A stretch of 64,000 nucleotides of DNA from UBA2336 sp031395485 (GCA_031395485.1 JANNUS010000005.1:62001-126000), one strand, 5' to 3'; positions 34,305-44,217 are shown, counted from the first letter of the stretch. Translations and numbers: made by a program. The notes: generated from the sequence alone by a model not told the origin.

Positions 34305-37300
34305 TGCTGTTTTCACTACTTCCACGGGCTGGCCTTTTGTACGAGCGTAGATACTATGGTCGTACATAGTTTCGCAACTTACTGCAGGCAAATAATATGT
34401 ACCCGCATAACTCGCGGTAAGCAACACCTTGAATGTACGAACGTCTCCAGCACCCAAATCGAAATATGTATACACCCTATCATCGCGAATGTCCTGATAA
34501 TTTCCGCGATCGGTGTTTATGATATTTTCATCATCCGTTAATCTCAGATTATTAATCTCCCATCCCGATGGAAATATTTGTGTGAGGGCGAGGTTCTGGT
34601 AATTTCCTCGAAGACCCGGGTTTTTAACGCTGACGGATGCCATAAATTCAGTTCCTTGTTCCAATTGAGTTGGATCAATCGGTTTGCCTTTGGAGTCGAT
34701 ATAGTTGACCGAGATCACTAAATTATTTTCCTGCTCTTGCTCCTGACCACGAGCCGGAGTTCCTGTCATGACAAGTCGTACAAAGAGACTTCCTTTACTC
34801 TCGTTGGTAAATTTAATAGAACTCCTCTGCGCTCCATTGATAGCTAATGGAATTTGAGCAATTGGTAATTCTGTTATCGCGTCAATATTCTTTCCTCCAT
34901 AGGAGTACGAAAACTTCAACGCATCACGTTTATCCGTTCCGATAAACATACCAATAGCTTTCAAGCAAAATGCAGTGGTTTGTGTGCTCATCCAATAGCC
35001 CTGATTACTAAGGGCGTTCGAAATTTGCTTAACCAACTCCATTCCCTTTTCTTTTTCGTTTAATAAAACGAGTGTTTCCAGAATGATGGCCTTATCCCGC
35101 AAATCACTTCCGTAAGAATACCCTTGTTCTAAATAGGGTTTTATATTCATCGTAAGGTTTTCTACTATTTTCTTACCCGCTTCTGGTTGGCCTGCCTTTA
35201 TATACGCTGCAGCCAACAACCACAACGATTGGGTTGAAATGTTATTTGTTTCACGAAGCCTGTTCATCGCGCTAAGTTCTGGTGATCCGGCCAATGCTAA
35301 TGCGTACAACCGGTAAGCCTGAATTATTTCAGGATTATAATAATTCTTATAATCTGTTCTGCGCCACTCCATTGCTTTGCTTCGCTGATACTTCTTCCAA
35401 CGTTTCATCATATCGGTAGGAACATAATAACCCTTGCTCTCCGCTTCAATCAAAAAATGTCCGGCATAAGTAGTACCCCAACTGTCGGACTCTTCATTGC
35501 CGGGCCAGTACCCAAATCCACCATCGCGGGTTATGAACATTTTCATTCGTTCAATCGCATTCGTAATGTTGTATTTGATCCGAGCTTTATCAGACTCATT
35601 TAGTTCTTTCACTACATCCAGATACAATTGCGGAAAGGCGGCTGAGGTTGTTTGCTCAATGCATCCATGTGGATACTCCATGAGGTGATACAAACGATAC
35701 CCAAGGTTTATTGGCGGAATCGTTGAAACCTCGAGAATGCCAGCGTTGGTGCCTGCAATACCAATTGGAGTCACTGTTCCGTTCCAACTTTTGCCAGCAG
35801 CCAGCAGCATATCGGTAGCCTGACTTACCGGAGGATTTGGATTGCGAACTTCAATTTCAATTTCATCGCTTGCTTCAAATGATCCGGAAGATGCTGTTAC
35901 CACAATTTTTCCGATACCTGCTTCTGATTTTACAGCCAGCTCAAAATCAACTGTAAGATCACCGGATGGAGGCATCTCAACAGTTCGACTTCCGCCTGAG
36001 GGTAAGATTAATGGGCCGGATACCGTAATGTCAATCTTAACATTTTTTATTTTCTTGTTTTGTGTAAAGAGTGTAATCGGTAATCGCAATTTCTCTTCTG
36101 GCCCCAATACGCGTGGCAAGGTTGCCAGCACCATAAGTGGTTTGCGTACCGGTGTTGCCTTCTCTGCATTTCCATAAGCCCCTTCATAACCTGCTACTAC
36201 CATTGTTCGTACCGAACCAATGTATTGGGGCATGGTGAATTTTATTTCCGCATCGTCTCCTGCATCAATGGTAATCGGGCCAAAGAATTTTACTACAGGT
36301 TTAAATCGATTTGCCCGTGGATCCTCATCTTGTGCTTCCGACTCACCATCACCACCAATGGACAACAGTCGTTCAACTCTTGAACCAAATGCTCCCATTA
36401 CGGCATCATATAAATCCCAGGTTTTAACACCGAGTGCTTCACGCGCATAAAATCTTTTCCAGGGCTCAGGGGTTTTAAATTTTGTAATATCCAGTAACCC
36501 CTCGTCCACCATCGCAAGGGTAAAGGTCATTTTGCGATTTGTCTTTTCAGAAACTTTAATGGTGACTTCTTTGCCAGGCTCAAGTTCATCCGGCATACGG
36601 ATAAGCGGTTCCAGGTGTGTAGACGGATCTTCAATGCCTATTGGTACTACCCCATACAGTCTGATGGGTAAATCGTTTGTTGTTTGACCGTGTGGTTGCA
36701 ACAAACTCACGTTTACAAAAATATTGGGTGCCATATCGGCTGTGGCTTCTATGGAAAATTTATTGTCGCCCTTCTGCGTCTCTATCCAGAACGTAGAAAC
36801 GGTTTTACTTCCATTCTCAATTGAAACCAATGCCCTTCCCTGGCCGCTTCCCGGAATAGATATGTTGATCTTCTCTCCAACATTATACGTTGGCTTATCG
36901 GATGCGAATGTGAGCAGGGTTGCACCTCCGCTCTTTTGTTCGCGGCTGTATCGCCCATAGTATCCAGGCTGATCAATGTACACAGTCTTTCCAGTACAGT
37001 GACCAGAGACAGGATCACACACTCTTATAAAATATGTACCCCAATCGGCCGGTGCAATTTTAAACTTCCAGCTTCCCTTTCCATTAGCCGCATCTATTTT
37101 CCCTGAACTTACAACTGTTGAACTATTTTGCTCGATATAATTGGCGATTGACCCATAACCATTATCCCACCACCAATATCGGTTAAGTCGGTGCAAACTG
37201 ATCTCAGCATTATTGCGAGCTACCAACTTCCCATCGATATCAAGAAATACAACATCAACACGTTGAGTAGTGTCGGTATACAACATACCACTGTAGCGCT

Positions 37301-39890
37301 CACCGGGTGGAGTTTTCAATCCTATATAAGACTGGTATGGATAATAGGGCAGGCTAAATCTATCGATGCTGAAGTTTCCGCTTTCTTCAAAAACCTTTCC
37401 ACTAAAAACGGCTGTCATGAAACCTGGAAAATAACTAGAAGAAGAAAGTTGTGCATTAAAGGATGCGTTGCCTTCGCCATTGGTAGATCCCTCCCAAATG
37501 ATTTGCTTCTCGGTGCTGAATCCCCGCGAAGGATCTTCAAAATTATAGTCATCGTACTTTGCAAACGATGTATGAGCGCGCTGAATGGTAACATCAAATT
37601 GAGCTTTTAAATTTCTTGCTGGCGCACCATGCAGCCATTTAACATCCAGGTTTCCAACAACATTTTGAGTGATAATTTTTTCTGAGCCAAAATCAAGGTT
37701 GATTTTGAGGCGATTTGGTTTAACTGTCTCAATTTTAACAGGCTGATTGAATTCTGTACCTCCCACTTTTATGCGTGCCATCCAGTTACCGGTAGGGGCA
37801 TCTGACGATGTGGCTGCTGCGAAACGATAGAAACCATTTTTAGAAACAGATTTTACCTGGCGATTGGACACAACTCCTTGCGGACTTTGTAATTCAAATA
37901 CAACCGGATGAGCGGCCGGCAGCACTTTATTTTTATCTTCCAGAATAAAACTCAGATATAATGAATCACCGGGTCGCCAAACACCCCGATCGCCATACAC
38001 GAATCCTTTCAATCCCTTATTGATCGACTCGCCCGAAACATCGAAGCTGCTTAACGACAACGATTCGCCATCAATCAGGCGGAGATACCCGCGTTGCGCA
38101 CCATTTTTAGCCATCACAACAAAAGGTGTTCCCTTGCCACTAAATAAGGCCTTACCCTCTGCATCGGTAGTAATTGTTCCTAATACCTGCTGTTGAAAAT
38201 CAATAAACTCAAGCGTAACATCTTTCAATGGCTGTGTTGTTCTCAGGTCGGTGATAATCACCATTGTATTGCCGTCACTTCCACGCTTTGCAATTATTCC
38301 CAGATCAGAAGCGAGTACATTTCGAACAATTTTTCGCTGCTGTGTATAAAATGATGCGTGACAGGGGTTTTCACGTTGCTCCCAATCGTAATCTTCATCG
38401 TAATAATATCCTTCTTCATCGTAATAATTGCCACCATCACCATGATAGCCCTCATCCGTATCTTCCCACGTTGTCTCATCAAAATCTGTAGGTGAATTTT
38501 CTTCGCCCTCACAGCTATAGGATGCATACGCTTTTTTAAAATCAAGTGTGATTTGGTAAATCGCGCCAGGTTCTGTGCTGATAAGTTTTGCCAGATCGAG
38601 GGTATACCGATTCCATTTTCCAAGATCTGTTGTACCCGTATTGTCGAGCCGAATAATTTTCTTTAATACAGTTTTACCAACGCGATGCATTTCATATCCA
38701 CCCTCAAGGTTATTGACTTGTAAAAACTGGACAATGTTATTTTCAAATACTTTACTGATGGTAAGATCAACCGCGCGCAGATTAACAGCTTCAAACGGAA
38801 GAATGAGCCCATCGGTACTGGGCAAAATACTTCCCTTACCCAAAAAACGAATAGCCGGTTTAAGTTGTTCAAAAACAACCTCCACGCTAGATGCCTTCTT
38901 CATTCCGAAATCATTGATGTTGCGTACTCCGGTTTCTATATAAAGAGTTTTAGTGCCGGCTTGGCGGACAGTAGGGTAAACCCATATTTCGTTATCATGA
39001 ATTTCAAAATCTAACGTGAGGTTTCCGTTATCGCCAATACTAATAAGGCCACTAAGATTTTGTTTTTCCTTAAGCGGATCGGAAAACTGTAGAATAACAT
39101 ACTGGCTGGGGTTTTGCACAATTTTGGAGTTCATCACTTTAAAATCTCCGAGTGCAGGGATCTCAATTTCTTGTTCGTTCGAATGCTCAACACCCAGTGC
39201 TTTACCACTTGCCGATAATTTCACTTTACTGGCTTCTGCTTTTCGAGCAACATCCTCTACAATAAATGAGTGCTGTTTGCCTTCACCAATATGTACCCAC
39301 GTAATTTTAAGGGGTGCACCCTCTTGCTCGGCACGTATCATTTTTTCAACAGCACTACTTTCAGCAAAATCGGCTGTAAACAAAACTCCTTCAATTTTTT
39401 GACGTGTGAGTTCGGTCTTTATATAAGGCTTTACATTTTCTATTGACAGCTCGAAATTCTGAGGCATTGCCTGAAAGGTGTATGTAAAGGTTTTTAGTTC
39501 ATTCGGAACGGTAATTAGTTTTGATAACTGAAATTCGACTTCATAAACTTGTCCCGAAGTGAGTCGGGTATCGGGTCGGAATTCTACTGTTTTAGCATCA
39601 AGCCAAAAAATCTTTCCTTTAATAGCAGGACTGAAATCAAAAAGCTTAACGGAACTTTCCTGCCCGATAGCGGATGAATCGGCTAAATCATTTGCTAACA
39701 CAATACGCAAATAGGAACCTGATGACACCACGCCTGCTGTGTAGGATGAAATGTACTCGCCAAAAGCCGGATTAATATAGCTGGCAGTTCGCTTGGAGTC
39801 CTTTATCTTAGTAAAATAGAATACAGCAAGAGCTAAAATGATTACACTCACTGCTCCGATAGCGATCTTTTTCCAGGGAAGATTTTTCAT
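34293..39890 (-). CDS. Alpha-2-macroglobulin family protein
   Basis: 1865 residues, the usual size of large bacterial alpha-2-macroglobulins, periplasmic protease traps thought to protect the wall-building machinery. N-terminal membrane anchor (KIAIGAVSVIILALAVFYF) without a lipobox; repeated MG beta-sandwich domains; MG2-type segment with GDRGVWRPGDSLYLSFIL near residue 640; the thioester motif YPHGCIEQTTS near residue 1400 with its reactive Cys and Gln intact; helical complement-like domain after it (FGYWPGNEESDSWGTTYAG). Residues about 457-511 are an odd acidic, Tyr/Gly/Asp/Glu-rich insertion bounded by two cysteines (YSCEGEE and NPCHAS). It is upstream of the NTF2-like gene and pbpC in one direction. 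Confidence 0.93.
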   Translation of the reverse strand: MKNLPWKKIAIGAVSVIILALAVFYFTKIKDSKRTASYINPAFGEYISSYTAGVVSSGSYLRIVLANDLADSSAIGQESSVKLFDFSPAIKGKIFWLDAKTVEFRPDTRLTSGQVYEVEFQLSKLITVPNELKTFTYTFQAMPQNFELSIENVKPYIKTELTRQKIEGVLFTADFAESSAVEKMIRAEQEGAPLKITWVHIGEGKQHSFIVEDVARKAEASKVKLSASGKALGVEHSNEQEIEIPALGDFKVMNSKIVQNPSQYVILQFSDPLKEKQNLSGLISIGDNGNLTLDFEIHDNEIWVYPTVRQAGTKTLYIETGVRNINDFGMKKASSVEVVFEQLKPAIRFLGKGSILPSTDGLILPFEAVNLRAVDLTISKVFENNIVQFLQVNNLEGGYEMHRVGKTVLKKIIRLDNTGTTDLGKWNRYTLDLAKLISTEPGAIYQITLDFKKAYASYSCEGEENSPTDFDETTWEDTDEGYHGDGGNYYDEEGYYYDEDYDWEQRENPCHASFYTQQRKIVRNVLASDLGIIAKRGSDGNTMVIITDLRTTQPLKDVTLEFIDFQQQVLGTITTDAEGKALFSGKGTPFVVMAKNGAQRGYLRLIDGESLSLSSFDVSGESINKGLKGFVYGDRGVWRPGDSLYLSFILEDKNKVLPAAHPVVFELQSPQGVVSNRQVKSVSKNGFYRFAAATSSDAPTGNWMARIKVGGTEFNQPVKIETVKPNRLKINLDFGSEKIITQNVVGNLDVKWLHGAPARNLKAQFDVTIQRAHTSFAKYDDYNFEDPSRGFSTEKQIIWEGSTNGEGNASFNAQLSSSSYFPGFMTAVFSGKVFEESGNFSIDRFSLPYYPYQSYIGLKTPPGERYSGMLYTDTTQRVDVVFLDIDGKLVARNNAEISLHRLNRYWWWDNGYGSIANYIEQNSSTVVSSGKIDAANGKGSWKFKIAPADWGTYFIRVCDPVSGHCTGKTVYIDQPGYYGRYSREQKSGGATLLTFASDKPTYNVGEKINISIPGSGQGRALVSIENGSKTVSTFWIETQKGDNKFSIEATADMAPNIFVNVSLLQPHGQTTNDLPIRLYGVVPIGIEDPSTHLEPLIRMPDELEPGKEVTIKVSEKTNRKMTFTLAMVDEGLLDITKFKTPEPWKRFYAREALGVKTWDLYDAVMGAFGSRVERLLSIGGDGESEAQDEDPRANRFKPVVKFFGPITIDAGDDAEIKFTMPQYIGSVRTMVVAGYEGAYGNAEKATPVRKPLMVLATLPRVLGPEEKLRLPITLFTQNKKIKNVKIDITVSGPLILPSGGSRTVEMPPSGDLTVDFELAVKSEAGIGKIVVTASSGSFEASDEIEIEVRNPNPPVSQATDMLLAAGKSWNGTVTPIGIAGTNAGILEVSTIPPINLGYRLYHLMEYPHGCIEQTTSAAFPQLYLDVVKELNESDKARIKYNITNAIERMKMFITRDGGFGYWPGNEESDSWGTTYAGHFLIEAESKGYYVPTDMMKRWKKYQRSKAMEWRRTDYKNYYNPEIIQAYRLYALALAGSPELSAMNRLRETNNISTQSLWLLAAAYIKAGQPEAGKKIVENLTMNIKPYLEQGYSYGSDLRDKAIILETLVLLNEKEKGMELVKQISNALSNQGYWMSTQTTAFCLKAIGMFIGTDKRDALKFSYSYGGKNIDAITELPIAQIPLAINGAQRSSIKFTNESKGSLFVRLVMTGTPARGQEQEQENNLVISVNYIDSKGKPIDPTQLEQGTEFMASVSVKNPGLRGNYQNLALTQIFPSGWEINNLRLTDDENIINTDRGNYQDIRDDRVYTYFDLGAGDVRTFKVLLTASYAGTYYLPAVSCETMYDHSIYARTKGQPVEVVKTAGAQ

Positions 39891-40007
39891 AGTTTAGGTT
39901 TATTGAAAGGAGGTTTGAATATCGAAAATTTAAACACGCTTCGAACGTAGAATTACTGAATTATTTTCTGTTTTATGTGTATCCGTTTCAAGTCCTAAAA
40001 TAGTATG

Positions 40008-40121
40008 AACGTCATTTCGCAGTGAACCTGACGAAGGAGGATGAGCGGAGAAATCCCCTTGGGGGTTACACGATAGGGGGATTTCTTCGTCCTGCCTTTG
40101 GCCGGACTGCGAAATGACGAA
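40008..40121. repeat. REP-like nested palindrome in the 318-bp spacer before dtd
   Basis: Outer arms GTCATTTCGCAGT (40011-40023) and its exact complement (40106-40118); inner arms GAAATCCCC (40050-40058) and GGGGATTTC (40077-40085). The transcript would fold into one long hairpin with an internal loop. This spacer (39891-40208) between the divergent macroglobulin and dtd genes holds no gene; the element is its only clear content. A minus-strand open frame across it is taken as spurious. Confidence 0.75.
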
Positions 40122-40208
40122 CAAATATTATTTAGGACTCATTGCAGATACTCAGATTCTGTTTCATTTAAAAATGGGCTTTGTATATTCCCTAATAAAT
40201 TAGTTTAC

Positions 40209-40661
40209 ATGATAGCTGTAATTCAGCGGATTTCTTCCGCTTCTGTGGAGATTGAGAATAGGGTTAAAGCCAACATCGGTACCGGGCTGTTAGTACTGCT
40301 TGGAATTGAGGATGCCGACAATCAGGAAGATATCGACTGGCTTAGCAATAAAATCGTGAACCTGAGGATTTTCAATGACGCTGAAGGTGTAATGAATAAA
40401 AGTGTACTTGAGGAGGGCGGAGATATTATTGTAGTAAGTCAGTTTACATTACATGCGAGCACTAAAAAAGGCAACCGACCTTCCTACATTAAAGCATCAA
40501 AACCAGAAATAGCCATCCCGCTATATGAGAAATTTGTAAGTACCCTTCAAACAGTCCTTGGCAAGCCCGTTCAGACTGGTGAGTTCGGTGTCGATATGAA
40601 GGTGAATCTACTGAACGATGGGCCTGTAACAATTGTCATTGATACTAAAAATCGTGTTTAG
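40209..40661 (+). CDS. dtd: D-aminoacyl-tRNA deacylase
   Basis: 150 residues. Removes D-amino acids (classically D-Tyr) and glycine mischarged onto tRNA. Seen: the start IAVIQRISSASVEIEN, GLLVLLGIEDAD, KIVNLRIFNDAEGVMN, the catalytic SQFTLHAST loop and the C-terminal NDGPVTIVIDT with the Gly-Pro cis-dipeptide motif that enforces chirality (GPVT). The open frame extends to 40098, but that part overlaps the REP-like element; the ATG at 40209 gives the exact family N-terminus. Confidence 0.96.
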   Translation: MIAVIQRISSASVEIENRVKANIGTGLLVLLGIEDADNQEDIDWLSNKIVNLRIFNDAEGVMNKSVLEEGGDIIVVSQFTLHASTKKGNRPSYIKASKPEIAIPLYEKFVSTLQTVLGKPVQTGEFGVDMKVNLLNDGPVTIVIDTKNRV

Positions 40662-40674
40662 TTAATAGTTATCG

Positions 40675-40705
40675 GTTATCAGTTAACTATCAACTGATAA
40701 CTTTT
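40675..40705. terminator. Hairpin between convergent dtd and penicillin acylase genes
   Basis: GTTATCAGTT (40675-40684), 7-nt loop, AACTGATAAC (40692-40701), then TTTT on the plus strand. A perfect 10-bp but AU-rich stem. The surrounding spacer repeats the words GTTATC/GTTAAC/AACTGAT, so it is also one of the word-repeat spacers. Confidence 0.5.
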
Positions 40706-40711
40706 AACTGA

Positions 40712-43105
40712 TTAGGGCTTCAGCACAAACTTATTCTTACTCACACTTTCAATATCCTTCCTATTCATCAACATGTTTCTGAATTTTCCGGCAGCAAACA
40801 TTTCCGCTTCATCCTGGTAAAACGGGCTCATGACATTACCCGATTGACCGGTTGGTGAAATCGTTACTCCTCTTTCAAGATTTGAAAAGTCGGTGATCTT
40901 GCGAAGTGCTGGTCCATCTTTTACATGGAAATAACCGGTTGTATCTAAGTCGAAATCCAGGTTATTGAGTACTTCTTTTCCACCATCGACTGCAAAAGGA
41001 CCAACACTAAAAAATCGATCGAGCAATTTTATCGCACCAAGCGGATGATTGTGCTTAAGTGTGTGGATTTTACCCCACGTCCATTGCTCGGGATTTTCAC
41101 CGCATGTTTTCTTTAAAAGTTCTAACGTTTTTACAGCTGCATTTTCAAAAATCATAGTACGGCTTTCCTTCTTATCTTTTGTGCTCACATCATCCCACCA
41201 GGGAGAACTTTCATTCCGGATAAAATAATTAACAGAATTCAAGGTCGTTGAGCCCTTCAATATTGATTCCAATGCCACAGCCCCAATTTCATCTTTCATA
41301 CTACCATAATAAATCTGTGTCAACATATTGTAGTAAACAGAAGGCGCGGTATCGGATTGCTTATGATCTCCATCCCAATTCCGAAGTAATGCAATTAATG
41401 AGGTGAATTCAGATTTATTGATCGAAGACAAAACGGCAGCCATTTCTCTTGCCACTTCCGGTGCACTGAGAGAAACAACATCTAAAGTAATTTCCTTCAT
41501 ATCATCCGAAGACCATTTCTTGTCTTTGCTTAAATACTCAACAATTCTTTTGGCACGTGCTTTAGGTCTGTAATAACCGGGATACAAAACACCATCCACT
41601 GAATCGGGTTGGTTGTTGCTTGAATACACAAAGCCCGAAGGTGGATTAATGGATTGAGGATTTTTCGAAAAATCATAATACCCCAAATACTCATCATTGC
41701 CACTGGCGCCATCCAAAAAAAGTTTTGTGCGAACATGAGCCGGACGAATCGGCAACTTTGCACATGCCCACCAGGCAATGTTTCCATCTGTATCACCATA
41801 CATTAGATTAAGACCGGGGGCAGGAATAATAGAAGCGGCATACTCAGCGTCTCTAAATTTTTTGATATGGTTAAGTAAGTAAAGAGCTTCCAGTGCTCGA
41901 TTGGTTGTGGTGGTGAGGGTCCAGGATAAAGCCACCGCCTGACCAGTAGTTGTATGCTCAACAATTCCATTTACGAGTACCCCATGTCGAGAGGAGCGCA
42001 CTTCGAGTTCAACATCAGGTTTTTCTTTTACGTTAATAATTTCTTTTCGTACTGAAAGTTCTTCCCATTTATCTCTAAACTTTACCTGATTCGCATTTCC
42101 TGGATTTATAGTTTCCTGAAAGAAATCAGTATCATCATTTTCAAACATCGTTAATCCATATGCGGCAAAATCATTATTACCCAACACACCAAATGGAATA
42201 CCGGCAGCATGATGACCATAAAACCGGTGCCCGGGATACTCCATATGCGCCTCATACCAAACAGCAGGTTGCCCAAATCCCATGTGTGTATCATTCTCAA
42301 TAATTGGAAGCCCACTGGCTGTTCGATCACCCGAAACCACCCAACCATTACTACCTTTCCAAAGTGGAACAGGGATTTTTTCCAATGCTTCACGTATAGA
42401 TGCAATGAGTGAATCACTGGTGGAATTTTTTACTGTCCCTTTAAAATTTTTGATCTTTTCGGCATCAACCGGAGTTTCTAGGGCAAAGTCAGCAAGGTAT
42501 TCTTCTCCATACTCATTCTTTATTTTTTGAAGTATCGGGTCGGTTATCAGACCCTCTGCAAATCCAAACGACATAAATCCAATGCCCAGGTAAATATCTT
42601 CAGGTGTAAACTCTGTCTTCGGAATTCCAATAATGGTAAACTCAATTGGAGTCTTTCCCGTTCTGACATATTGATTAATTCCTTTTTGATAGGCCAGCGC
42701 TGCTTTTTGAAAAGTGGATGTATCGGTACTCAAAAATTTCTGAGCATGCTCTTTCGCGAATTGATTGATCCCTAACGTGCGAAACAGCTTATCAACTTTT
42801 AATAGATCTTCTCCAAGAATTTCGGATAGCCTTCCCCCTGCTGCTCGTCTTAACATTTCCATTTGAAAGAGTCGATCTTGGGCGTGAACGTAGCCTAACG
42901 TATAATAGGCGTCTTCCTCGTTTTGAGCATAGATATGAGGCACTCCATAGTCGTCATACAAAACTTCAACCTCAGCTTTTAACCCCTGAAGAGTCATTTC
43001 ACCAGAATAATCAGGGGCCAATGACTTTAAATAAATATATCCGCAAACGAATACCAGTAATACGATAGCCACTAACGCAATTAAAATTCTTTTGAGTATT
43101 TTCAT
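40712..43105 (-). CDS. Penicillin acylase family protein (N-terminal nucleophile hydrolase)
   Basis: 797 residues. Amide hydrolase of the penicillin/acyl-homoserine-lactone acylase family, made as a precursor that cuts itself in two. N-terminal membrane segment (ILIALVAIVLLVFVCGYIYL), alpha-subunit region with VLYDDYGVPHIYAQNEEDAY, then the autocleavage site with the nucleophile Ser252 in WKGSNGWVVSG, and beta-subunit segments ENDTHMGFG and SWTLTTTTNRALEALYLLN. Substrate (beta-lactam, acyl-homoserine lactone or other amide) cannot be told from sequence. Divergent from the dipeptidase gene with 29 bp between starts. Confidence 0.92.
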   Translation of the reverse strand: MKILKRILIALVAIVLLVFVCGYIYLKSLAPDYSGEMTLQGLKAEVEVLYDDYGVPHIYAQNEEDAYYTLGYVHAQDRLFQMEMLRRAAGGRLSEILGEDLLKVDKLFRTLGINQFAKEHAQKFLSTDTSTFQKAALAYQKGINQYVRTGKTPIEFTIIGIPKTEFTPEDIYLGIGFMSFGFAEGLITDPILQKIKNEYGEEYLADFALETPVDAEKIKNFKGTVKNSTSDSLIASIREALEKIPVPLWKGSNGWVVSGDRTASGLPIIENDTHMGFGQPAVWYEAHMEYPGHRFYGHHAAGIPFGVLGNNDFAAYGLTMFENDDTDFFQETINPGNANQVKFRDKWEELSVRKEIINVKEKPDVELEVRSSRHGVLVNGIVEHTTTGQAVALSWTLTTTTNRALEALYLLNHIKKFRDAEYAASIIPAPGLNLMYGDTDGNIAWWACAKLPIRPAHVRTKLFLDGASGNDEYLGYYDFSKNPQSINPPSGFVYSSNNQPDSVDGVLYPGYYRPKARAKRIVEYLSKDKKWSSDDMKEITLDVVSLSAPEVAREMAAVLSSINKSEFTSLIALLRNWDGDHKQSDTAPSVYYNMLTQIYYGSMKDEIGAVALESILKGSTTLNSVNYFIRNESSPWWDDVSTKDKKESRTMIFENAAVKTLELLKKTCGENPEQWTWGKIHTLKHNHPLGAIKLLDRFFSVGPFAVDGGKEVLNNLDFDLDTTGYFHVKDGPALRKITDFSNLERGVTISPTGQSGNVMSPFYQDEAEMFAAGKFRNMLMNRKDIESVSKNKFVLKP

Positions 43106-43134
43106 GTTAAGCAGTGTAAAAACTAAAGTTAAAA

Positions 43135-43812
43135 ATGAAAATCAAAAGGACGCTGTTATTCTTTCTTTTTATTCCGCTGATTGTTTCGGGGCAATACAAG
43201 TATGGATTAACTCCTACCGGATATGGTAATTATATAGCCAGTTTAACGAATACACCTCAAAATGAATTAATCAATCTTGAAATATATATCCCCAATCTTA
43301 TACTAGATATTCGATATGCTACTACCATCAATTTTACTGGCGAAAAGATTTACAACCTATCGAAAGCCTATGCTCGCAAGCCAGTAGCTGAAGCATTGCA
43401 ACAAGCACAAGCAGAATTTAAAAAGCATGGGGTAGGTATAAAAGTATTTGATGCGTACCGACCTTACGCTGCTACTGTTAAGTTTTATGAAGTATATCAT
43501 GATACAACCTATGTTGCTTCTCCCTATCGGGGGTCGCGTCACAATCGCGGCTGTGCCATTGACATGACGATAGTTGATTTGAATACCGGAAAAGATTTAC
43601 CCATGCCAACGGAATACGATTCTTTTCGAAAAGAAGCCTGGCCTACAACACCCGTTAAAGATCCAATCATTAAAAAGAATCGTGACCTCATTATTTCAAT
43701 TATGCAGAAACATGGATTCAAAGTGAACTCCTCCGAGTGGTGGCACTTCGATTTTATTGGCTGGCAGAAATTCGATGTGATGGATATTAGTTTTGAAGAA
43801 CTTGAGAAATAG
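43135..43812 (+). CDS. D-alanyl-D-alanine dipeptidase (VanX/DdpX type, M15D)
   Basis: 225 residues. Zinc dipeptidase that cuts D-Ala-D-Ala. Signal peptide (KRTLLFFLFIPLIVSGQ). Zinc ligands and catalytic residues are all visible: His136 and Asp143 in SRHNRGCAIDM, Glu201 and His204 in EWWHFDF; the substrate-binding DAYRPYAATVKF is at 106-117. With a signal peptide it acts in the periplasm, so recycling or degradation of wall peptides is more likely than vancomycin resistance; no vanHA genes are near. Divergent from the penicillin acylase gene. Confidence 0.92.
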   Translation: MKIKRTLLFFLFIPLIVSGQYKYGLTPTGYGNYIASLTNTPQNELINLEIYIPNLILDIRYATTINFTGEKIYNLSKAYARKPVAEALQQAQAEFKKHGVGIKVFDAYRPYAATVKFYEVYHDTTYVASPYRGSRHNRGCAIDMTIVDLNTGKDLPMPTEYDSFRKEAWPTTPVKDPIIKKNRDLIISIMQKHGFKVNSSEWWHFDFIGWQKFDVMDISFEELEK

Positions 43813-43880
43813 TCTTGAGTAACTAGTACTTAAGCCTCAGAACTTTAAACTTAAAACTCAAGACTCAATACTCACGACTA
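43811..43880. repeat. Inverted word-repeat spacer upstream of the MazG-like gene
   Basis: AGTCTTGAGT (43811-43820) and its exact complement (43856-43865), then ACTCACGACTA (43870-43880) 10 bp before the ATG. First and last words are the same as in the lipA spacer at 28962-29032, although the middle differs. The left arm overlaps the dipeptidase stop codon. Confidence 0.6.
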
Positions 43881-43890
43881 AAGACTACTT

Positions 43891-44217
43891 ATGACGATAC
43901 AAGAATCACAACAACAAGTCGACCAGTGGATTAAAACTCATGGCGTTCGTTACTTCAATGAACTCACCAACATGACTATTCTAACAGAAGAGGTTGGCGA
44001 GCTTGCCCGCATCATGGCGCGCAGGTATGGCGAGCAATCGGAAAAAGAATCCGACAAGGGAAAAGACCTGGGTGATGAAATGGCGGACGTACTGTGGGTA
44101 TTGATCTGCTTGGCAAATCAAACGGGAGTTGATTTGACGGAAGTTTTTAAGAAAAACTTAGAGAAGAAAACCAATCGCGATAAAGACCGGCATCATCAAA
44201 ATCCTAAATTGAAATAA
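43891..44217 (+). CDS. MazG-like nucleotide pyrophosphohydrolase
   Basis: 108 residues. All-alpha NTP pyrophosphohydrolase. Seen: the metal-binding EEVGELARIMARR near residue 31 and GDEMADVLWVLICLANQTG near 69, the two acidic helices of the MazG/dUTPase-2 fold. The short single-domain form suggests a house-cleaning NTPase; the exact nucleotide is unknown. It stands alone after a word-repeat spacer. Confidence 0.88.
   Translation: MTIQESQQQVDQWIKTHGVRYFNELTNMTILTEEVGELARIMARRYGEQSEKESDKGKDLGDEMADVLWVLICLANQTGVDLTEVFKKNLEKKTNRDKDRHHQNPKLK

Noticed and set aside
39930..40124. 64-codon minus-strand frame and the 5' extension of dtd across the same region
   Set aside because: Both run through the nested palindrome at 40008-40121 and lack any conserved sequence; dtd starts at 40209.
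43135..43812. Vancomycin resistance (vanX) cluster
   Set aside because: The protein has a signal peptide and there are no vanH, vanA or vanRS genes nearby; a wall-peptide recycling role fits better.
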